The notes beneath the pieces were generated by a model. The model had not been told where the DNA came from and made no database searches. It saw only the letters and a list, made by a program, of their open reading frames with translations. From Nannochloris sp. 'desiccata' (taxonomy: Eukaryota; Chlorophyta; Trebouxiophyceae; Chlorellales; Chlorellaceae): a stretch of DNA of 64,000 bases. How positions within the stretch are numbered: the first letter of the stretch is position 1; every line of letters begins with the position of its first letter. The DNA lies in NCBI GenBank assembly GCA_019044685.2, contig JAGTXX020000004.1, positions 124,001 to 188,000 of the forward strand. Direction: 5' to 3'. The translations under genes were made by a program, and so were the position numbers. Below are positions 42,337-52,410 of the stretch, one piece after another.

Positions 42337-42378
<42 letters not shown>

Positions 42379-45300
42379 TTAGAAATATGGGTACTACCAG
42401 GGCGTTACATTTGGTTTGCTGTAGTGTTTCTATTACAGGCACGCAAATGTGTTCTTGCTTCGCCCGCTTTCCCCTCCATTTAAAAAGAAAAAAAGGAAGA
42501 AGAGGCGAGAAGCAAAAAAAAATGAAGACATCACTATGGTAGATAACAAAGAATATATTATGTAAAAGCTTCAAGATGCCCACCTCCATCATTGGTAACG
42601 TCATCATGTTTAGGACGTTTACCACGGTCGTCATCATCTTCTTCTTCTTCATCATCTCCACCTGCAGGAGGGTCTCCAGCACCGCTGCCTGCTGCGGTGG
42701 CAAGTGTTGTTGTTTCAGCATGGGACCTTTTAGAGCCACTAACACCAGCTCCAGTTTCAGTCTTGGTAGAACCTCCTCTTCCTCCTTCTCCTCCCGAGCT
42801 ACGTTTGCCTCCTTTCTTAGATGCTCCACCAGCTGCAGGAGCGTCTTCTCCTTCTTCAGCGTCTACATCAAAATCCTCTTTGCCAATATTTTTCAGAGGG
42901 ACTTCAGCAGCAGCAGCAGCAGTCGCAGCCGCAGGGATATCTTCATTAGATGCGTTTCCAGCATCTTCATTAGGTGCTCCTTCATCACCACTCGCAGCAG
43001 CAGCTTCAGCAGCGTCTGCAGCATTAAAGGCTTCCTCTTCTTCTTCCTCCTCGGCAGCGGCTGCCGCTCTTCTTGCTTCTTTTTCTGCTGCTTCTCGTTT
43101 TAAACGCTCAATTTTGGCTAATTGACGAGCGGTCAGTTTCTTTGGAGGGGGGTGGGGTAGGTGACAGTGAAGGGCTTCTTCTTCTCTCGGCAATTTTACT
43201 CTTTCCACCACCACCACCACCGCTGCCGGTGCTGCCACGGGGAGGCTTATCACTTTTCTTATTAGCTTTATTTGCCAGGCATCCTTTCTTTAATTGAGGA
43301 TTCAAACACGTTCTACACACTCCGCAGGTCTTTCGTGCACTCCCAGGCTCTTCAGATCCTCCAATAGGCGGACTTGATTCTCTATTATTTTCAGAAGTAA
43401 AAATATTATCTATTTTGGGGACCCACCTCGCCGTCTCCACCAACTTCCTGTTGTTGTTGTTGATGTTGATTTTCAATTTCTGGACCACCAGCACCACCAC
43501 CAGTTCCTTCAGCTCCATTCGCATCAGTGCCATTAAGATTACCAGCAACTACAGCACCACTGCCCCCATCTTCAATAGCAGCACCACCACCATCAGCGGG
43601 AGTCGATTTGCTTCTCTTGCCACCACCACCACCTGTTCCTAGAATCGATGCCAGTGTTTTCGGTTTCGCAGCAGCTGTAGCTTCTAAACCCAGCACTTCC
43701 GCGACTCGAATCATAGATTTATGCCTGCGACCAGTAGGATCGTAGTAATATGCATCTACACCGCCAGCATTAGCTCCATTTTGACGGATAGAAGCCTTGA
43801 CTCTCCATCCATCGGGTAAAATTCCGCCCAGGTCAGTTACATACGTAGATAAACGCTCCATTAAAGCCTCTTCAACCTCTTCAATAGACTTCCCACGTAA
43901 AGACAAGTTTGCTGGCTTAGGTAAGGAGGGACGTGGCTGTCCATCAGGACCCAGAGCGTTTTGTTTTTCAAGTCGTTTTGCTTCTCTCCGAGCGGCTTTT
44001 TCTTCAGCATCTCTCCTCATGGCTCTTTCTTCTGCGATAACTTCTTCTTCGACGTGGCGGAGGTAAAACAAACCAGCAGGATGGACGGCAGAAGGTTCAC
44101 CTTCGTTGGCAGTGAGCTGATCTATAGCGAATCGTTTTGTATACCACTCCGTGATGCTTGCTGCGCCTTCTCTCCCTTCAGCCACCTCCTCTTTTTTATT
44201 TTTATTTTTATCTTTATTAGTATGGACATCACCGCTGCCGATACGAGTCCCAGCACTGCCACTAGCAGTATCGGAAAGAGTGAGTAAAGCAGTCGTAAGC
44301 TCAGCATCACGACTGGTAGGACTAAGAGGCACAGGCTCGTCTTCTGTTGGGCGGCCTAGGCGTACAGGGACACGGACAAAACATTTTCGAATGACTTCAA
44401 GCTCCGTGTCCCAAAGCTCGAGACCAGGCGGGGGACCAGGTTCAGCGGAAAGATTCTCATCACCAGTGCCATCTTCAGCAGCACCACCGCTGAGGAATCC
44501 AGCAGCATCTGCTGCAGCGGCAGCTATAGAAGCAGGGAGCTGTGTGCCAGACTGATCTTGAAGTATGGCCGCAGCAGCAGCGACGGCAGCGGCAAGGCTG
44601 TGACGTGTGTTGCGTCGTGATCCTTTGCCCTTCTTCCTACCACCATCCAAATCAGGCTCTTCCTCCTCTTCTTCTTCTTCTTCTTCCTCCTCCTCTTCTT
44701 CTGCTGGTCCTTCCATTTCATTATAGTTGACTTGCTTTTTCTTTCTTTCTTCACCGTCAACAACCACAGGTGCTTCGGCATCCAGCATCTCGACATCCTC
44801 TTCATCTTCGTTGTCTTTTATTTCTTTATTTTCCTCCTCTTCATCTTCTCCTGCTGCTGCTTTCTCTACAGCTACATCTGCTGCAGCTGAAGAAGGCCGT
44901 GAATCATTTCCTTTCTTGTCATTCACAGCAGCTATTAATGCAGCACACTCTTGTGCAGCTCGTTCCGCATTTTCTTTTCTCCGTGCTTGCTTTGCCTCGG
45001 CTTCCGCCAAGGACACAGCTTGTGCAGCCTTGAGCTCTGCCGCTTCAAGTTCCGCTGCGGCGGCGGAAGCAGCTTGAGCGGCGGCACGGGCTAGCTTCGC
45101 AGCGTGACGGAGCTGGGCTTCTTTGTAATACAGAGGACCTTCATAGCAGTCGTCGACGTCGAATGATTCGGGCATGCTCATTAACAGTTCGCCTAGTTCT
45201 TGAATAGAAAGATCTACAGGGCGTGGAGCGTTGGAATTGCCTGTTGCCCATTTCCATGCATCGTTGGAATTTGCATTCGCTCCACCACCGGTACCCCCCC

Positions 45301-45906
45301 CTTTTTTCTTTTCCTTGGCGGGAGCGGTGGTGGGCTTTTCAGTCACAGCAGCAGCAGCAGCATTATTGGTGTTGCCGTTCTCTCCATCAGCAGCAGATTT
45401 GTCAGTAGATTTTCCCCCTTCTTTCAACTCTTTAACCTCACCCTCACCACTACCAGCCTCTTTGCCTCCTTCGTCCTTGTCACCTTGAGCATCTTTAGCT
45501 GCACCTCTGGTTGATGACTTTCTTGGTGCCTTTGGTCTCTTTGTATTTGTACCTCTCGAAGGGTCTAATCCACAGCCACGTGCTGCAGCTACTTTAGAAC
45601 GGTATACTTCTCCTTCAGGGGAAGTAAACCAGGTATCTACTGAGCCAGCTCGTGATCCATAGTCTCGAACTTGTGCACGACACTTCCATTCACCGTTAAG
45701 CTCACCGCCTAAGCTTTTAATGTATTCTCTAAGCTGGTCTAGACACTCAACCTCAAGGCTAGGTTGCTGTAATAAGGGGAAAAGGGAAGGAGAGGGTAGA
45801 GAGAGAGTTAGAAACAGGAGAACAGTGACGAATAAAGATTCCAGGCGGGAGTGAACAAGTCATGATGAGACATGTTTGTTTCAACTGCAGCGAAACTTAC
45901 ACTCAT
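40646..45906 (-). CDS. large chromatin reader: two MBD-like domains, CXXC finger, HAT3.1-type PHD
   Basis: About 1490 aa from seven exons: 45906-45901, 45766 to about 43423, about 43379-43200, 43117-42584, 42267-41813, 41718-41590 and 41482-40646. The exon 2/3 junction is unsure; the other joins keep the frame (GTAAGT, GTAAAA, GTGGGC, GTGAGT, GTAAGA donors). Order: MBD-like region ([20 protein letters not shown]), long acidic/Ala-rich helices, a second MBD ([28 protein letters not shown]), a CXXC core ([16 protein letters not shown]), basic/acidic linkers, a helical block ([17 protein letters not shown]), and a PHD finger ([28 protein letters not shown]) followed by [18 protein letters not shown], both as in plant HAT3.1/PRHA; no homeodomain seen. 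It probably reads CpG methylation state and histone tails. Confidence 0.8.
42337..42376. repeat. 40-nt poly-G tract in an intron
   Basis: An uninterrupted G run inside the intron 42268-42583 of the MBD-PHD gene; on the gene strand it is poly-C. Exact length is doubtful in any assembly. Confidence 0.9.
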
Positions 45907-47142
45907 CCTCGCGGTTATTGTCTAGATACTGATAGTGAATACTTGATCGTAACAATTGGCCCAATTTTCTTCTATAAATGGAGCTGCAAGAAGAACGAAT
46001 GAAAGACGCTAGCACAATGATGAGAACAGAGGGCCTAACAACTATGAAAACAGAAAGCCCCTAATACTCCCGCGAAACTCTAGCTATAAATCTCTTCCAT
46101 TAATAAATTCGGAAAACAGGATGGTTCAACAGCTGAAACAGGTTTAGCTTTGCACCGCCCTGACGCCCAAGTCGGCAATGCTCAAAAGGTTCAGGGAGTG
46201 AACCGAACGAGCAAGCGGGGGTTCCAAAATTTATTCGAGAATATAAAGGATACTTTGCATTTGCCACAACGCTGCAAGCTACCAACACCAGGCTGTCTCA
46301 CATAATTGCAACTGCCGGCAACGGAAGTATTAACAAAGTAACAACGGCGGTGAGGACCTCCTAGCAAGCTTGGAAAGTAATCCAAATCCAGATCAATTCC
46401 CAAGCATCAAATCCTATGCCCACCAACAGCAAACAGAGGAAGAACCAATAACATCATGTCACCGGCGGTGAGCGGCAGCCATTCAAATTGCTTACCTTGC
46501 TTGCTTCGCGGCTCCTTTGGCCCTCGAGCGCGCGTATATTCACTTCTCACACTTTGCACAAAATTTGTTTTTAGGCTCATATAAAACGTATTTATAACAT
46601 AGAAGATCTTGAGCCCGGCTGGTGTTTAAAGTGGCAAATCGCGATTGAGCCCAATTTTTTCCGGGCCTTTATCCGCTTTCAAAGCAGTAACCTCCCTTAA
46701 AAGTATGCATATGTGTTGTTTATATCTGTATTTGGCGAGCGGGGTGCATTGATTGGCTGAATTTGCCTAGGCCAGGTGCCCATTTCGTCGCCGCCATTTG
46801 GCGGCAATGCTGTTGGGAAGCTGTTTCAAGACAAGCTTTAATCTCGTTTTTAAAAGGTAGTTGACACTGCCAGTGTCCTCTACTGAAAATATATGCAGGA
46901 TCAAATTGTTTGAAATAACAGGTTGTTTTCTATAATGATCAACCGGCTGGTATGGAGGCGGCGCTAGCAGGGGGGTGCTGGCTGGAGCACCGCCACCTCG
47001 ATTTTTTCCTAATTTTTCCACACCCACAAAATTAAATTACAATTTAGTAAACCCTACACAGCCATAATATTAAATTTGATACTTCAAAATCCATTTTATC
47101 ATAAAAGTACATGATATTATAAGAAGAACTTTCTCCCCCTTT
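45907..47142. other. intergenic, nothing recognised
   Basis: About 1.2 kb containing the 5' flank of the MBD-PHD gene and the 3' flank of the ENT gene. Short open frames at 46191-46403 and 46767-47027 (both -) show no family signature. A G+C-rich patch lies near 46930-47010. Confidence 0.4.
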
Positions 47143-48802
47143 TTACACAAGCAGCCACAGAAACCCGCACGCCGCTCCCAAACTCAATCCAGCAATCAAG
47201 GACAGCACCATTATATTACCACAGAGAGCAGCTGCCCTAGATTCCACTAATTTTGGTCCCAATATCATCGCTGATGCAGTTAAATACCCGTTACTCAACC
47301 CTAATAACGCAGCAAGTACACCGATGACCAGCCCTCCCCACCCTTTTGTCGCCGCTAAGTGAAATGCAGGAATGAACACTATTCTGCACGCTGCAAGCGT
47401 CGCTATAGCAGAGGCGTTGTGTAATTGGAATTTGGGAAGTATAGGTATCCATTTTCCAGCACAATCAAACAGATTAAATATAAACATAAGGATTATTGGA
47501 TACCAGCTTCCTAACGAAACTGAGGAGACGTCCTCTGCAAGTACTCCCGGAAAAATTGCTAGAGTGATTAAATAAATAAAAACGAGAGCGATGGCTACTA
47601 TACGGACTTGATATACGACTTCAAGATACGTTGGAGAATGACATTTGTGATTCAGATTATGACGGGGAAGTGGATGTGGAAGAGAAGATGAAGATATTAG
47701 AAAATCTTCAGAGACGGTTTCTTCCCCGTTCTCTTCATCGACTCTTCTCCCAATTCCAGCATCATTTCTGCCGCCTAGTTGTTGTTCTTCTGCTGCTTCG
47801 ATTCCTGTGATACTACTATCATTACTATTATTATCATCATCAATAATAGGATCGTCGCTATATATTATATTCAATCGTCGGTTAGCAGTACTCGCCGTTA
47901 TACTTCCCGCTCCACGTAAGCTCGGTAGTACAGTAGAATGAATAAGTACACAGCTACCACAAGTACCAGCGGCTAATAAAAAATACAAATCTGCAGAAGC
48001 TCGGAGCCCAGCAGGCGTAGCAGGCAGCAATGCTTTCGTTATGATACGTAGAAAGGATATGGCCACACCAGAGATAGCTGTCCCTGCTATGAGAGCTTGG
48101 GTATATCGCCCATCTAAGACGGCTGCTTCACCGAAAAGAGCTCCTTGGCAAGCGCCGTCTGCAGCACCGCAGACTGCTATTAGGAAAAGCATGAGGGCTA
48201 AAGAACTTTTCCCAGCTGGAAATAAATCGATCTGTAACAAGGGAAAAAGAAGAAAAAAGTTGATTACGTGGCGTCCGCTGTTTTCGTGAAAAGAAGGAAT
48301 TGAAAAAGAAATAGAAGATTAAAAGTTCCCTGCCCATCGTCGTAATGCACGTAGTAGGTAAAAGTATCTAGTACTTATAGCCTCGATTATTTTTGAGTAT
48401 TTTCATGCGACAATTGCATTCTTATTCTTTTTTTCCTTCTTACTCACCACTGGCGTCAACGAAACTGCTACAGTGAAGACAATAAAGCCAGCGACAATTC
48501 GTAGTCTCTGCTGAACACGGTCATGAGCGTATATAAAAGCTAACAGAACGAGGAAATTAACGGGCAAGTAGCAAACAGTCAGCAGACGGTCGACATGATA
48601 GCCCTGGAAAAAATTGATGGAGAGGAAATTCAATTTCAAATTGACGGTGAGGGCTAGGGTGAAATTGCTTTTGAAAAATAGATAAGCTTACTGGATATCT
48701 TAGAGCGTAGTAATCTGCTGCAGTGATGAATGCATTCCAAGGAGCTAATGTGCCTATACCAAGCAGCAGGTAGCATAGATATTGCTTATCAATTTGAGCC
48801 AT
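47143..48802 (-). CDS. equilibrative nucleoside transporter (SLC29/ENT), three exons
   Basis: Exons 48802-48692, 48603-48448 and 48231-47143 give 451 aa (donors GTAAGC and GTGAGT, acceptors TTCCAG and TTACAG, all phase 0). The first membrane helix carries the ENT mark LGIGTLAPWNAFITAADYY. About 11 hydrophobic helices follow, with ADGACQGALFGEAA in helix 4 and GKWIPILP in the C-terminal half. A ~90-residue acidic loop (DDPIIDDDNNSND) between helices 6 and 7 is long but typical in position. The protein should carry nucleosides or nucleobases across the plasma membrane or vacuole. The LisH gene lies upstream on the same strand. Confidence 0.85.
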
Positions 48803-49029
48803 CTTGTCTTTCGATTAAGAGATCAAATGCGGGATCTTATAACTATCTGCATGCTGAGAGACTGAAGTAAGCAAAGCTAGGTTTTTGTGCGATATCAAAA
48901 GTTTTCTCGAATGAGTTTTAAAGCGATAATTATCCGACCTTGTCAAATATTTCTGCAACCTTGCTGTCGGCGCTCTTGAAGACTTTTCCATTACCAACAA
49001 TTATACACATCTAGTCAAGTCATATTTTG

Positions 49030-50643
49030 TCAACCAACGCACGCGTTAATCAAATCTTCAAAATCATCAGGTTTCTTTAAATATTCTGCTATCTCATCAG
49101 CCACTGCTATCTTGTCTCCTGCATTGCCTTTTACGTCTTTCTCTGCTGCTGGTGAGCGATCGTCCCTTGTTCCACTCCCACCAGCATCCCTCCGTGGTGC
49201 TACTTTCTTAACGGGTGTTTTCTTTCTTTTACCGAGCCTGCTGCCTCCCAAAGGAGACATAGGGATAGGGTGTTGCAGTTGTCCACGCTGGCGTGTACTT
49301 CTTCGTGCAGGAGAAGGCTTTCCTTGTGCTGGCAAATGCTGTGGCGGCGGTGGCATAGCCACATCACCGTCACCGTCACCAGCAGCAGCAGCAGGGTGTG
49401 CTGGTGGACCCCCAAAGGTAGTAAACCGAAAATCTGGATCAACTAGAGGGTGTGTATTGTGTGCACTAACAAACTTATTCAAGAATTCTGCAGATTCAGG
49501 ATCCTCTAATAGGGTGTCAGTCAGACCATAATCTGCAATGCAACGATAAAAAGAAAGTTCAATATAACGATATTGCTTCTCTACATAAAAATTAATCATC
49601 CCTTTCATTGAATAATAAGATAGATACCCTGAAAATACTATGTTACGCTATTCATACCTTCACCTTCTGTCTCTTGTTGAGTTTTATTAATGTTGTCAGC
49701 CAACAAATTGGAAAAATGCATCACCGCTTGAGGATCTACCGCTCCTTTTAAGAAATCTAAAGAAAAATCGTCAAATAAGCTATACTCTCTGGTATTCAAT
49801 GGATCGATAGTAGATGGATCAAGTGGAGGATGCATATTGGTTCCACCATAAGGTAGCGTGGTTTCGAAATCGTTATCCAATCGACGGCGTTTTCTGGGAG
49901 CGCCTTTGCGTTGAGCATGACGACCACCAGGTGTAAGGGGTGGTTGTCTTTGCTGGGTTCGATGTTGACGTTGCTGGTGTACTTGATTATTGCCTAATGC
50001 CCCCATTGGTACCATATGAATTCCTGTCCCAGCACCGTCGATAACACCAACGCCATTATTTGGTATCAGCAGGGGTTGGTGTGGTTGGAGCAAGTGTTGC
50101 TGCGGAGGTGGGTACATCATTTGAAGCTGGTGTTGCTGCTGCTGCTGCTGCTGCTGCTGTTGTGGGTAGAGCATGTGTCCGTTAGTACTAGGTAAAGCAG
50201 TACTATCATTATTTACTGAGACTGTCCCCATAGCAGCCCCACCTGCGGTGTAATCTAGTAGAGAGTACATAGATTGAGCGAGGGGATTAATTCTTTGAAG
50301 CATCGTTCTTTGTGTTTCTTTATGAGTGAGTTGTAGATACTCGCTGACGATGGTCGCGAGTGGTTTGGGGATTGTACCGACTGCGAATCTTTGAGAACCA
50401 GCACGGAGCAAGTCTTTGGCCTCCCTGGAGAAGAATAATTAGTATCAATTAAATTAGATGAGGTGGCGGGGATGGGCGGGGAGATATTGAGTTTCGAATA
50501 TATTTTAGAGCTGAAGCCTGTCTTTACCTTTTCATAGATCCAGATGTTTTCGTCCATCCTCTCTCGTCTAGATAATTTAAAACAAGATAGGCCAACTCAG
50601 CCTCGGCAACTTCAAAAGTATTAGCGATCTGTGTTGCCATCAT
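49030..50643 (-). CDS. LisH-motif nuclear protein, three exons
   Basis: Exons 50643-50528, 50424-49658 and 49532-49030 give 461 aa (GTAAAG...CTCCAG; GTATGA...TTGCAG; phases consistent). The N-terminus ELAYLVLNYLDERGWTKTSG is a LisH dimerisation motif. It is followed by IPKPLATIVSEYLQLTHKE, a pattern like the N-terminal region of human NPAT. A Gln/His/Pro-rich middle (with a ten-Gln run), a nuclear signal (GAPRKRRRLDND), an acidic FDDFSLDFLKGAVDPQAVMH block and a basic C-terminal part (GKRKKTPVKKVAPRR) follow. A transcription-cofactor role is likely, but orthology with NPAT is not established. The JmjC gene is divergent, 306 bp away. Confidence 0.68.
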
Positions 50644-50949
50644 GACTATGTTACTTACACAAGAATCCAAGAAGCCCTTTGCATGGACATTTGTAGTAAC
50701 AACATGACTATGGCTTTAATCAATCTAAAATTTGTAAAAATTAAGCTAGAAAATGAATATATAATTTGAAATTTTGTGCACTATAGGTATTTTCAGTTTT
50801 CTTCCACGCAAAAATTCTCTTGTGCAACTTTGACTGCATTTTGGACGTCGACTGTCTTGTATTAGTTCTATTTTGACTTTCTACAATACTCAATGTATTT
50901 ATAAACAGTTGTAAATCCTCAAAGTCATCAAGAAACAAGGTTTGCCAGT

Positions 50950-52047
50950 ATGGTCGTTGAACAAAATTGCCTTCTAAATGCTGAACTTCATTCAATCACT
51001 CCAGAGTTCAAAAACGTGCTCTCCTTCCTCAAAAAGCATCCAAACCTTGTCACATGGCCTTCATGCATCCCATATGTCGACTCTGTGGATGGTGTGCTCC
51101 GTCTCCGCTCTTCCGAAGCCAGCTCTCAACTAGTCGACGCTTTAACCACTGATGAAGGCAAACCAGTTATCATTTCTGAGGCTGCCACCACATGGCCTGC
51201 CTTTTCAACCTGGACAATAGAATCTTTACGCCAAAAATCCTCATCATCATCTATCTCTGTCCGAGTGAACAATAGAGCACCCGCCAGGCATGCTGACATG
51301 TTGCCTGGAGGTGGCGGCCAACAACAATCACTCCAAATTTCCTTAAAGGAATATCTAAACTATATGAACCACATGCCAGATTCTCTAGATAAGATAGACG
51401 ACGTTGAAAACTACAGTACACCGTTTTACCTTAATGGATGGAGAGCCTTTGCTGATATCCCTTTATTATCTCAAGATTGCCCCGCTCTTCCTGAATTTTC
51501 TACCTCTATAGATGACACCTTGGCTCTGCTTGCAGCTCTCGACGCCCAGCTGTTTAAATCCCTTCAAGCACCAGCTTCTTCTACTGAAGATTCTATTGCA
51601 GGGTGGTGCCATCAGGTTAATGATAATTTGAGAAAATTGTTTATCTGCCCCCCTGGATGTTCCACCCGGCTGCATTACGATGCAGGTTCAGCGCACGGCT
51701 GGTTAGCTCAAATAAAAGGTAGAAAACTGTTTATTCTCTACCCGCCGAGTGATACACAGAATTTGTACCCCTTAGATACTGAAATTGAGACTGTACAGAG
51801 CCCTATTGATCCCTTAAGACCCGATACTGATCGATGGCCGAACATAAAAAACGCTCACCCAGTCGCATGCATATTACAACCTGGGGAAGCAGTGGTGATT
51901 CCTCAAGGGTGGTGGCATTACGCTGTTGCGTTGGATAAGAGCATTACGTTGCAGAGGAATTTTTATCATGCTGGTTCGAATGCGGCAGGGTTGGTTCAAA
52001 TGGTTTTAAAGACGGCTGCAAGTTTGGAAAAAAATGGTGGAAGTTGA
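50950..52047 (+). CDS. JmjC/cupin-8 Fe(II)- and 2-oxoglutarate-dependent dioxygenase
   Basis: A 365-aa intronless protein. The jelly-roll core shows the iron triad H242-x-D244 (TRLHYDAG) and H323 (GWWHYAV), with KGRKLFILYPP for 2-oxoglutarate binding and QPGEAVVIPQGWWH as the final strand. The N-terminal GKPVIISEAATTWPAF segment is typical of the JMJD5/JMJD7/HIF-asparaginyl-hydroxylase-like cupin-8 group. These enzymes hydroxylate proteins; some also demethylate or cleave histones. The substrate is unknown. Residues 1-87 are duplicated as a pseudogene at 60597. Confidence 0.82.
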   Translation: MVVEQNCLLNAELHSITPEFKNVLSFLKKHPNLVTWPSCIPYVDSVDGVLRLRSSEASSQLVDALTTDEGKPVIISEAATTWPAFSTWTIESLRQKSSSSSISVRVNNRAPARHADMLPGGGGQQQSLQISLKEYLNYMNHMPDSLDKIDDVENYSTPFYLNGWRAFADIPLLSQDCPALPEFSTSIDDTLALLAALDAQLFKSLQAPASSTEDSIAGWCHQVNDNLRKLFICPPGCSTRLHYDAGSAHGWLAQIKGRKLFILYPPSDTQNLYPLDTEIETVQSPIDPLRPDTDRWPNIKNAHPVACILQPGEAVVIPQGWWHYAVALDKSITLQRNFYHAGSNAAGLVQMVLKTAASLEKNGGS

Positions 52048-52410
52048 GGTTTGGAAGTTGAGGTTGTTGGTCTTATTGTTGTTAAATAACAGAGTAGTTA
52101 AAAATAGAAGATGTTTACATTAGTTGGATTTTCACTCTGAAAACAAAGGAAAGAAATACGATGTGTTGTTTCTCTACTAGGCTGCCGGCCAGAGGAAGCG
52201 TGGGCAACAACTACAGCAGACGTTGTAAAATGTAACTTTCTTCCTTCCTTCCTCACCCTATATACACAGATTAGTTGTAATCATTCAGCGAAGAAGCAAT
52301 ACTTTAGAATTGCTGCTTTAAAAAAGTTTCACAAAGTTTGAATTGATTGATTGATTGAACTGTGGTTCTCCTCTCACTCTAATCTTCAATTTTTATATAC
52401 ACATAACCAA
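52048..52410. other. convergent 3' region
   Basis: Ends of the JmjC and PP2C genes, 363 bp, with simple TTGA/GATT repeats near 52341-52356. Confidence 0.45.

Noticed and set aside
41798..42829. A 343-codon minus frame as one continuous exon
   Set aside because: Its middle reads through poly-G and A-rich intron sequence; splice sites at 42583 and 42268 join the PHD-side exon in frame instead.
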